Shown here: positions 11,801-23,800 of the stretch, piece after piece
Position numbering within the stretch: the stretch's first letter is position 1
Layout: every line of letters begins with the position of its first letter
NCBI RefSeq assembly: GCF_963678635.1
Contig: NC_087063.1
Location: 23,690,701-23,754,700, forward strand
DNA: 64,000 bases
Direction: 5' to 3'
Source: Symsagittifera roscoffensis
Taxonomy: Eukaryota; Xenacoelomorpha; Acoela; Convolutidae
The notes under the pieces: generated by a model
What the model was told of the DNA's origin: nothing
Databases searched by the model: none
What the model saw: the letters and a program-made list of their open reading frames with translations, nothing else
Translations under genes and position numbers: made by a program

Positions 11801-14800
11801 ATTTTGAACACTGTTTTTGGTAATTTACTGAAACGTGATTCAAACGGTGATTTTTGAATGGTTTTCTGCTTTATCCACCGCATGTCCCTAATTATCGTAC
11901 TGAGACATAGTTTTATTGACTTTACATTTTCTTCCAGTAGCATCACCCCCAAACGCCTTTTTATGGTTTGTATTGTTCTTTCAACTAGACTACAACCGCG
12001 ATGGTCACCCACCGGGCAGAACTTTTGTTCTATGTTGTTTTCGAGGCGGAATTTTTTCATTGCTTTTCCTTTGAATCCAGAGAATTGATCAGTTTCTATC
12101 GATTCTGGGATTCCGTGCGTATCTATGTATGACCGTAAGAATTTAATAGTGGATTTCCCCCCCGTTGATTTTGTATTTTAACCGAAGGAAATTTTGAATA
12201 ACGATCAATCGCTGTTAGCAAGTAGATTTTCTTCCCCTTATAATCTTCTAAGGGTCCCGCGTAATCTAACTGAACCTCCTGTCCCGGCTGCGATAGCAGT
12301 GGCAGTGGTTGCGAGGAATTTTTTGGTAAAATATATTTTGCATTCTTACCATAGCGTGTACATTCTCTACACTCCTCCGCTAAGTTCACAATATCCTTGT
12401 GCATGTGGGGCCACCACAAATAGTTCGACACGTCAAGCATTGCCTCTTGCCCCGGATGTCCTCGGTTAATTCGCTTTATAACTGCTGGACGAAGTTGTAC
12501 TGCAACTGCTAGCCTATTGTCCACCAGTATGCAGTCATCGATTACTGAGAGTTGATTCCACAGCTGATTCGTATACGGGCCCATGAGTTCAAATCCTGCC
12601 CGGTCTTTCCTCTCTATTACGCGTCGTAACCGGTCCATCCACACATCTTCAGAGATGAGTTCGGCCAACAGCGTTTTGTCAAATAGTTTAGACAAGCTAA
12701 ATTTCCCGACATCTCCCATATCTACCAATGAGTTCTCCAACTGAGTCTGTCGTTTGTTGATCCTTCTCGATGGTTGAATTTCACTGACTTCTTGACTCTG
12801 ATCGTCATCCTCCGCGGTTAAATCCACTTCTATAATAGATTTTGTTGGTGAAACTGAACGAGTACCTGCTCTTGGGCTACTCGTGACTATCTGTGTTGCC
12901 GCCTCCAGCTCTTTGATGTTTCCCGACATCTCTTGATCTTGACTAACTAGATCCAAAAAGGATAGTAGGTTTTTGGTCTCCTCTGCGTCCTGATCCCACA
13001 TTACTGCTCGTGCAGCACAGCTATCCTCTTCAAAACTGTCTGATCCCGATTTATCCAGCGTTCCTCTCCTTATCCTACACGTTCGACGAAAGGTAGTCTC
13101 AGTTATTTCTTCCTCTGTTAATTTATCGCTCTCCTCCGTTGTCCTACAGTCTCCGATCCGCACCGCCTTCTTCTTTGTTTTTTTTTGCTCTCCATTTCTT
13201 CTGAAATTTGTTTACTGTTTTGGATTAAATTGACCGACTGAACTGCTCTAGTGAAATTGACAAAAGTGTTCTGATTCAACGCGTTATTAATAGGCAAAAA
13301 ATTTGAATCGCAATTGTTTTCGTTTCAGTCGAGCTTTGTTCGGTTTTTGACCGTTTTGTTGCTATGGCAACCATGCTTGGATTTTGACAACTTGTCTTCT
13401 CGTATCTGTTTCTGCGAATGTTCTAGAACTTTTTCATTCTGAATTGTTGCATCAGTAGCATTCAGCCGACTGTACAAACAGTCGAGTGCTCTATGAAAAC
13501 ACTCAATTGAAGTGACCACAAATTTTTCGTCCAATTTTGTTTCTGGCCAGGGTTCTCCTGTTGGTTCTCTAGAGAGGTAATCAACTATCCCCATATCCTT
13601 TCCAGGATTATGAACGATTTTGAATTGATAAGGCAATAATCTATCCACCCATCTCGTTAATCTTGATTGATAGGTCTTATTAGACCGATTGCCTTCTAAG
13701 GCAGATGTTAATGCCTTATGATCAGTGACTATTACAATTTTTTTTCCTAATAAGTAATGTTTGAAAGGATCAACTGCCCAAACTACCACTAATAACTCAA
13801 ACTCATTAGTAGAATACTTTTTTTCTTGATTATTCAGGTAGCGCGATGCGAATGAAATTGGGATCCATTCATAATTTTTTGTTTGTTGCTCTAACGATGC
13901 CCCTAGTCCACTATGACTTGCATCACATTTGACCCGAGTTTCCCTAGCCGGGTCATAATAATTCAAATTTGGCAATGTTTGCTACTGCTTGTTTGATTTC
14001 CTCAAACACCTCAGTGTATTCGGATCCCCATTCGAATTTTTTTACTGGGACTTTAATATTTTTCAATTTTTTATTTTCATTTTCCTCTCGCAGTAATGGT
14101 CTAAGCTTGGCTGTCAAATTAGCTGCATTTGGTATAAACTTCGAAAGGTGATTAATGCTACCTAGGAAGGACCTAAGTTGTTTGAGCGACTTGGGATGCT
14201 CTAACTTAAGAATAGCTTCCGTTTTCGTAATCTTCGGGGTAACCCCACTTTCTGAAAATTTATGTCCGAGCCAGTTTACTTCTGTTTTAAAGAATTCACA
14301 TTTCGACAACTTCAGTGATAAGTTTTCCTTATCTAACTTCATTAGGACGTCAGATATTAGTTTTTCATGTTCTAGCTCCGATCCCTTTGAAACGATCAAT
14401 ATGTCATCCAAGAAACAAAACGTGTTATTAGAATTATTTAACGTTCGATCCATTGCTTTTTGAAATTCTGCTGGCATATCTGCCAACCCGTAGAATCCCG
14501 TCAAAAATTGATATGTACCTGTTGCTTTCCCCCCTACGATATTGAAATTACACTGCCTTGCAGTTTGCCGTGTCAACTTTAGCTGACTATACGCATATTT
14601 CATGTCTAACACAGTGAAGAACAAAGTACCTGCTGCTTGTGCAGTTACTATCTGACTGACTCCGTCTAATAGCTCCTCCACATTCGGCATTTGTTACTTG
14701 TTTTTGTACAATTGTCTGTTGATGGGCTTTGCATCCAGTGCCAACTTAATTGAGTCATATTTCTTCACCGTGATGACAATAGGGGCTATGAAACAATCAC

Positions 14801-17800
14801 TAGTACACTTATCTAACCTTTGAATATGGCCTTCTAGTAGTAATTTTTCAATTTCCTTCTCAACTTTTTCCTGCACATGGATAGGTATTCTCCTCCCCTT
14901 TTCCTGAATCGGGCTGAGAGGGTACTTGAACGTCGTACTTACTACATGATGTATTGATCGTCCTTTTTTGTCGAACAGGTTTTTGAAATCATCATAGAAC
15001 TTTTCTTTCCACGCTTCCGACTGTTCACACAGCATTATGTCAAATCGGGATTTTTTCTTCGGAGCGGGTCTCTGCGTAGTGGTGATACCCACTTTATTTT
15101 GTAAATCTAAGCCTAATATGCACCGTGTTCTTCGTTAAGTTATAAGAAATGAAGCATCCGGGACTTCCCAGCCAGCGGACTGTATTTTCGCCTTCATTTT
15201 CCCTGACGAATCTAAAATCTGCTTTGCCACTGTCCAATTTAGAAATGAAATTGGACTTCCTGTGTCCACTGTCATATTTATGATTTGATTATCAATTCGG
15301 ATTAGGGCTTTTAATGATTTCATCCTTCCCGATGTTGAATCTTTCCGAATGTCAATTTTTTTCGTTTCGAGTTTATTAACTCCAGTTTCGCTACCTCTGT
15401 TCCCCCTCACTTTCTCTTCAATGTATCTGTACCTAATTGTCTTTTTGTTCAATTGCCATAACCTCAAATTCTTCGCACGAATCAAATGTTTGTATCAAAT
15501 TACAATCTTCCTCCGAACTCTCTGTATTCTCGGTTATTTCATTGACTTGTTGCGATCGACACATCCGAGCCAACTGGTTTGGTTTATTACCGTTTTTACA
15601 TTGTTTCCCCATCGCCGCACAATTTTTCAAATGTCAGTCCACGAATGGTTTGCCACACCTATTGCATTGTTTCCGATTATCTGCGTTATATTTATTCGAT
15701 ATCGCCCTTCCTTCCGGCTGTTTCCGTCTATTCCTTTCGCGATAGGGTTTTCTATTATTATGATTCCTGTTTCCCACCGCCAGAATCGGTTCCTGCTTGA
15801 TTTTAATTTGAGAACTCGGTTGCGTTATTGTTTGTGGAGTGCCCAGTGTGGACTTCTGAAACACTTGTGTCGATTGTTTGCTCTGCTCAAATTTTAAAGC
15901 ACGTTTCAACACTTCGTCAGGAGGTAATGTATCAAACGTGAATGTGTCCTGCAATGCTGGGCTTCGCATTTTAGAAATGAATAAATCTCTGACTAACTCA
16001 TCTTCTAAAGTGTCCAATGCCAATTTGGCTGCTTGCGCAGTTAGTGCGGCATGAAATGCCTCTAACGATTCTCCATTTTCCTGCGATCTATTAAATAACT
16101 TATAACGCTCATAGGTGATACTCTGGTATTTTTCGAAAGTCTCCTTCGTTAATCTGACCATCTCTTTAAATTCCAATTTCGAAATCTCAACATGTGGATT
16201 CTTTTGAACAAACCGTTTCTTTCCTTCCGTCCCGAACGCAAGAAATAGCCTGGATACTAGTCGCTTTTGAACTTCATTGTAGTAAATATTGTGACCCACT
16301 TTAGGTCCTCTTTCTCTTCTTTCTTCATTCTCGGCTGCTACTCGATCCCTTAACAGTCTATCCCGTGCTTCTCGAGCTGCTGTTGCAGCAGCGGACTCAC
16401 CCTCTCTAGGTATTTCTGGTCGTGGTTCCGGCTCCTCCAGCACCGGTTTAGGATCCTCCAGCATAACTTCTGGGTTAAAATTATCTTTTACAGTTACCGC
16501 CATCAGGAACTGATCGAACCATACCTTAAAATTCCAAGGTGGATCGGAGTTCGCTGTGGTCCAGAAAACAGGAATTCCCATGTCAGTTCTATTATCCTGA
16601 GCCAGAAATCCTGCTGACTGCGCCATGTGATATTCCCAAACTGCATAGCGTGTTATGGAATAAAAGTAAAGATAGATACTGTTATTTAATGTTCTTGATT
16701 CTTGTTAACAAGGTTTCGTAGCTGAGATTGGTTACTGTTCGATACACTGAAGTATGAAGTCACTGACCAATTCATCTATAGGATTTTAGCATCACCAAAT
16801 GGCCTTGACCACTCTTACATAATAGTAGCATAATAAATATAATTAGCACATATGGTTACTGCAGATGCAGTAGCTAACAAACTGTCCTCAAGGTTACCTA
16901 CTGCTAACGCCGCAGTACCACATATATATATATATATAATATAAACATTTATTTATTAAATTTCACAAGTAACTCTGCATATCCCACAACCAAACGTAAG
17001 ACATATCCAAACGCAGCGTTCTTCTCAAACCCCTCCTCCGTTTAGCTCTCCAATCCTCCCACGTTAACAGCCCCGGGAAAGTTTGGACGTTGGAAGGGGA
17101 ACAGCAGATATAAATTGGGCAAAAATACGATATATTCGATTTCGTGGTCTAAACTATACATCCGTAATCGATTATAACAAATTTTTTTATGTCAGAAATT
17201 TTTCAGAATCGTTTATTATCTATTATACTTAGGGGTGGGAAAAGTGTCTCCACTGTAATTTTGTCCTAAAAGCAAAAAATTCAAATCGGCTTTTCTCAAT
17301 AAAAAAGTGTTTGGAAAAACGTACAATCAATTGACTCCCAATTGAAAAGTTTTTTTTAAATGATATGTCACCCGAGCTTTTATGATTGTTCATAGGTACC
17401 CAATTTTTGTGTGAGGAGATAGCAAACGAAAGGAAAAATGCCAAATAATACCCGATAACATAGACTTTTTCAACGTCGTAGCAATTAAAAAACGCTTATT
17501 GCTTTTGTGTTTATATATGTTTATATAACTATTTGGCTTTTTTCTTTTCCCCGCCTCATTTAAGCATTCATTTTGCGATGTAACGAGTGGCTTTACATGG
17601 GTATATATGATGACCATATTTTATTATTATTATTATCTAATCAGTCCGCATGTTGATTTGGTTAACAATCGGACAATGTCAATAAAAACAATTTCATTTA
17701 AAAAATTTGCAATTGGGGAAAAGAGAGCAAAATTTTTGCTCCTATCGCTAGAAACTGACAAAAGATTTGTGTTCAGATGGTTTTTCATTATAAAAAAATG

Positions 17801-20800
17801 CTTCCATTATAAAAAAACTTTTTGTTAAGCGCCTCTTTATTAAGATCTACATCAGTTTTTTGCTTTTTCTGAAATAGAGAAATTTGCATCATCCTCGCAA
17901 GCAACAAACACGGATTATGGGCCTCAAACTACCGATATTTTTGTGACTGACGGAGACTTCAGCTACTCATCGCTCTTCTACTCTTCTCACGGTAACTATC
18001 GAGAAGAATTTTTTTCTACGCGGTTTTAGATATCTCAAAAAACGCTTGAATAGTGTCCAAGCGTAAATTTTTTAGTCTGAAATTAGATTTCGAAAAAAAA
18101 CTTATAAAATTTCTGAATATCGGGAATTTTTATTTTTTTTGCTATTCCAGGCCCAATTCTCAGTTTTCAAATTACCAGTCTTATTTCAAAATCCCATTGT
18201 TTCGTTGAACGTTTTCTAGCTTATTTAAAACAAGTTGAATTAATTCACTCAGCTTTTTTGTGCCTTATAGGAGACTCGAGTAAACAGCGGAATTATTGAA
18301 AGGAAAAATATATGAAAAACTTTCAAAAATTTCAGATATAAAAAAAATTTAAAAACTTTTTTAACTTTTTGCAAAAAAATACTGTGGCTCCAACTTTCTC
18401 TGAAATTTCGAAAGTGACAACTGAATTTCTATGTTTTAATGTGTTATCATTAGTAGTATTATCAGGCGCGGATCTAGGAGTTTCTCGAAGGGGGAGCGGA
18501 TTTTCAAAAAAAAAATTGAAATTTTTCTCGACTTTATTTTAGGTCGACTAAAATGATTTTCTGAGCTCTCCCAAATCACTATAAAGACCCTATATTGACC
18601 AAAGTTTCTGCCCCGCAGTCAAATTTTTCAAAAAAAACAAGCCAAAAAAAAAACTTCGACCAAAAATTGCGTTTTTTTCGCGCTACCACCTCAAAATTAG
18701 TATATATTGACGCAACGGATATCTCAAAATAGTACAAAGGGGAGAACCTTTGGGTCGACAGGAAGTCGAGTCCCCCCCTAAAACCGCTACTGAGTATTAT
18801 TTGTTTGTAAAAGGCAAAAAAATGCTTTGCAACTTACGGGTCAAGAAGACTGAGAGAGCCAGCTAGTCTGAAGATTTGGGCAGCCTCATCTGCATCCGTC
18901 AACACAACAAAAATGTTCACTTTGTTTCTGCTGCGAACCTGCGAGAAGAACAAATCTACTCTTACGGGGCATCCTAGTACAATTACTTGTACAATTAATT
19001 TTCCTCAAAAGCACAAGTAATATTAGTCGCAGAAGATGAAAAAATCTTTTGAGAGCATCACTTACGTAAAAAAATTGATAAATTCAAGTAAATATTAGAC
19101 AAAAAGACTCTTAGAAAAATTGTGAATAGATTTATATAGCAAAAACAGTATTTCAAGAATTATATTTTAGGAAATAAAACTAAAAAAAAATTAAATTAAA
19201 AATTGAATTTTCTAAATTAAAAAAAAAGATTAACTAACAGCAATGAGTTTAGGCATGACAGTCAACCATATACCATTTTTAGTCGCATACAGAATGGGCG
19301 GATGATGCTCGAAAGGACTGAAACAGAAACAATTGCGATTACCATTAGAATATTAGGCCCATATGAACAATCTCTAATCTTAATAGACCACATGAACAAT
19401 TTCCCCCTAAAACAAATGGCAAATTCAAGCCTTAAAGCCTGCATTTACTAGGCTCGAACCTGATCGGCTGAAAAATATTACTCCAAACTAAGTGAAGAAC
19501 CTCCAATCTATATTAATTTAGGGAGGAGATTGTGCACTTGTTCCAAAAATTAACCTTCTTCAAACTACTAATTATAGTTTCCTTGTGTGAAATTATAGTT
19601 TAAAAAAAGAAGAAGAAATACATGATTTTTACAACTCCCATTGTTTTGGGGTAAAAATTGCGCCATTTATGATTCCGGTCGGTTCTTTTCGGTGTTTTAC
19701 AACACTCTTCTTCCCTCTTCTTCTGAGTAGCAAACTTGACCTTGAGTTGAATATATTCGATGGCCCAAAATTTATCTACAGGCAATATAATACAAGACAG
19801 TTTGAATCAGAGCGAAGTCCCGAATGTTTCGCTTGCCTTTTTAGGTTTCCGTCTTTTTAGGGCTGTGTTTGCTGTAATGTTTTATGAAGTTGTTATTTTA
19901 CACCCACCACACACACGCACACATGGTATGACATTCACATACCGTGTGTCGTGACGATTTAAAAAAAATTTTTTTATTTTTTTTTCTAATTTTTTGAAAA
20001 TCGTCTGCCCACACGGTATGCGAATGTTTTATGTTTCTCACTTAAGAAAGAAATTTCCAATTTTCGTAACGAAAGTAACGTAATATTTGAGCTCAAGGTG
20101 GTTTTTTTTGCACCAGACAAATTTAGACTTTTTGAATAGCCATTTTTGACAGAACTTTTTTTTTTATTTCATTCAAAAAGTATTGTTGCCTTGAGCGTAA
20201 ATTTGAAAAAATATTCCACCTGTGATCATCATTGGTAAAGTTAATGGGGTTCAGAAATTGCCATTTTGGTCAATTTGGGACAATTAAAGCGCAATTTATT
20301 TCGCGCTACTAACGCGTAAGCGAGATTTAATCCGTCTTAGAAATCGTTCCAAATTGATTCAAGGAAGACTATATGCCATGAATGATTTGTTAATAAGAGC
20401 AAAATCTATCACTTTGTACTTAATATGGCATGTGGGGGGTTATTATTACAAATATTCTAAATTATTTTTAATTTTAATTTCATTTTATTACATTCAACTT
20501 TTCCATGTTGTTACTGCTCCATTTACCTGAAAAGGCAGTCGGAACATTCAATGTTTTGCCTTGATACAAGCAATCTTGTATCAATTTGGTATAATTTGTA
20601 AGACGGATAATCTCCGCTTACGTGTTAATAGCATGAAGTGTATCACACGTTAATTATCCCAAATTGGCCATCGTTCAACCCCAAAAAGTAGCAATATTTA
20701 AACCCCCATAACTTTACAGGTGAAATAATATTTTGAGACAAAGACAACAATACTTTTCTAAGTAAATAAAATTTACGTCAAAAATCAAAATTTGTCTGTA

Positions 20801-23800
20801 GAAATAAAAACAGACTGCTCATATTGGGGCCAAATCTTGTTTTTCCGACTGCTCAATAACTGGTTTCGAATATTCTTTTAGAGTAACATTGATAAACTAT
20901 GGATTTGAGCCTGAAAAAATTAAAATTTAATTCTTGAATATTGATATTATCAGCCAAAATTTTATGATTTGCTTATAATGTTTCGTGTGTTGAGTGGAGT
21001 TAATAAGACCAAATTAGCTTGTCTCTTTTCAATTTGGAACAGTTTCGTGGTGAGGGATAATTAGGCACGGGTAAATGTTTCGCATTACACTTTCAGCATT
21101 AAAATTAAACCGAGCAGTTTAGTTAGACTCGTTCATAGCGACAGTTTTGTCAGGTTACTATAGTGGTGAGCGAGACCCGTCGGAGAACTCGAAGAACAGG
21201 GAATCGATCCGCCTCGAGAATTTGTTTTCGAAAACTGGTCTAAACAAAAAAAAAACCCACGAGCTAATATATTTCATTCTTTCTTCGAAAGAATAATTTT
21301 GTCTATGTTCAAGTCAACGTCTTGTCTCAAAATGTTGAGCCGAAAAAACCCTTCTTGGCTTTTTCAGCCCCTCCCTCTAGCCCCGAGCCCCGGTTTTTAC
21401 TGAAATTCGAATTACGGAACTGCAAATCACAGAACACGTTCTTTTGAACAATTAAGCTATAAATTGTGCACTAAAAATTAAATGTTCGAACATGGAAGTT
21501 GATTTTAATGATTTTAGTTGTAAAACTATTTTATCTGATGCAGATTAATTTGCAGCTTTAGAAGGAAAAGCACCCCCAATTGCATTCTTCTAACCGAATT
21601 GAGTCGCTGTTGGCCTCGATTATATTGAGTGCGGCGTCTGTATCCTGCCCCACCCTTGCTATAAGAACCATGTGGGGCCAGGAATAGAACTGCATCAGAT
21701 ACAGAATGGCACCCATTTCCTGTGCAAAGGTGGGCAGAAGAGTCAAGGCCGAGGTCTCTTGCTGAATAAGGTCAAATGGCACTTGATTCACATTCTAAAA
21801 AATAACCAAATGCAAAGAGCTAGGGAAAATAACCCTTCGGAGCCATCTCAATAGGCTCTCTTGTACTATGGAATTTTGAAAGTGTGTTTTTTTTCTCAGT
21901 AAATTGACCATGAGGGATGATCTTTTTGTGAAATGTTTTTGACGGTTGACAAGACACTAAAACTATATTGTTCTTCTAATGCCTGCAACTTTGCACGAAA
22001 GCTGAACGAAACTTCAAGTGATCCCTTTTCAACTGTCCGAATCAAACTGGATGGGCGTTCAATTAAATAATTGAAATAACACTTAATTATTTAGCTATTA
22101 ACAACAGCAGACTGTTTCTCACTTGTCCGATTTGTTGCCTGAAGTTGGTGAGTATAGTGGGAATGCGCAATTGAGAAGTTAGTTGGAGGAACACACTCGT
22201 AACCAGAGGGTCACTAAGGTCCCATACCACCACGTGAACACCTAGTACATTAGATATACCACCACGTGAACACCGAGTACAACACATAATCAGGGCCGAC
22301 AGCGAAGGGCCACCGAAAGGGTTTTTCGCTTCATTTCATTTTTCGTTGGTCACCTTTGCCAAGTTAATCAAAATTTTTCTGAACCAGACAAGAAAACAAA
22401 ATTTAAGCTCAAATTCCACAGAAAAACGTCGTCTTTGAATTTTAAAAGAAATCAAATTTTTCAGAACATGCAAAAAAATGCCGTTTTGAAAGGTTGTCAT
22501 AAAAAATTTTGATCTGTCAGTTGCAGATATTTTCGCAAAAAATTGATGAGATGGCAGCTATTTTTCTACAGTAGGGTACTTTTGGAGCGCTCGAAATACC
22601 AATTTTTTGTCAAAAAAAAACCGCGCGACGACCCTGTGGCTTACACTAAAGGCATGTTAGAACTAATTAAAATAAATGAGCACATTTTCAGATCACAACC
22701 TTCAACTTAACAAGGAAAATGTACAGCGCACAAAAAAGAATGTAAGCTACTGGCAAATTGAAAAATGAATTTTACAAAGTACATAAACTCTGATAAACAA
22801 CTAAAACGTGAAAGTAGTGTGTAAATGCATTTAATTCCGATGGAATGGGTCACCAACTAAAAACGAACTAAAACTGTGCTATTTAAAAACTCATAATTAA
22901 GCAATTGGCTAAAATTTACTACATTTTGAAGATACTTAATGAAAAATATCGAGAAAAATATCAAGTTTAAGATCAGAAGGTTGAGTTTTCCTGATTATTT
23001 TTACGCGAAAATCTGTCCAATTCTGACACAAAATGACTATGTCTTCGGGAAGTAGTGTCAAATTTTGGAGTTGATCAAATGAGATTTAGCCTTCGATATA
23101 AATATGCTCATTCACTTTATGATCTGTTGGATTTGTATCTTGTCCAGATGGTGAGTTAAAAATTTAGGAAAAACCTAGATTTTTGCTTCCGCTGGATTGG
23201 AAGAATTGGGTGATTTTTTTTGGTAATATCACTGCTTGTTATTTATTTCGCGTTTTCTTCAACAGAGGCAAAGATGTCTGTAGTTTGTTCCACAATGATC
23301 GGGTTGTCTGCGGTTCCACGTTGCTAAACAAGGTCTACAAAATATATAAGAAACATGTTACCAAAAAAACTTTAGTGCTCCCAGGTTTTTAAAAGATATA
23401 TGTATACAAAAAGGGGAATTACGTATCGTTCGTGTAGTTTCCAACTCATCTGATGAGTCGACAACCTCAAACACGGTGTTTTCTCCGGAAATTGGTTCTT
23501 GTTCCATTGGAGAATTCTCTGTGATGATCGGTTTAGATTCGCAACCCTGTCCAGGTGTCTTTTCAATCGGTGAGGCTCCTCCAGCTAGAGATACTGAGAT
23601 TGGGCAGTTTGGGGTTGTCTGTGCGTGGTCTTAAACCTCAGAATTAATCTTTATTTTATAAATTACGTCGATTATATTTGGTTTTGATGAATACCTTCGC
23701 AAGTATTGGCTTAAGTATTGAAAGTATTGCATTCCCTTGCCACATCTCTACAGGGAAATCTCATCTTATTTTCGCCCAAACACGAATGTCAGAAGTATTC

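Larger units (their letters stand above)
9797..16922 (-). mobile_element. Degenerate Ty3/gypsy LTR retrotransposon in intron 6
   Basis: A complete arrangement on the minus strand: LTR (16626-16922), PBS, gag, protease, reverse transcriptase, RNase H, integrase with a long tail, polypurine tract, LTR (9797-10094). RT before integrase marks it as Ty3/gypsy rather than copia. The Gag knuckles and the PBS complementary to tRNA-Ser suggest a mag-like lineage, which is inference. It lies in the same orientation as the host receptor gene. Several stops and frameshifts make it inactive in this sequence. The right flank is a TA repeat; because a second gag abuts the left LTR, no target-site duplication can be read. 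Confidence 0.93.

Noticed and set aside
15349-15897. Plus-strand 182-aa open frame, with a relative at 8697-9017
   Set aside because: It is the antisense shadow of gag and protease; it appears twice only because gag is duplicated.
9797-16922. Endogenous retrovirus with env
   Set aside because: No signal peptide, fusion-peptide or transmembrane features occur between integrase and the 3' LTR; the tail is a soluble, charged sequence.
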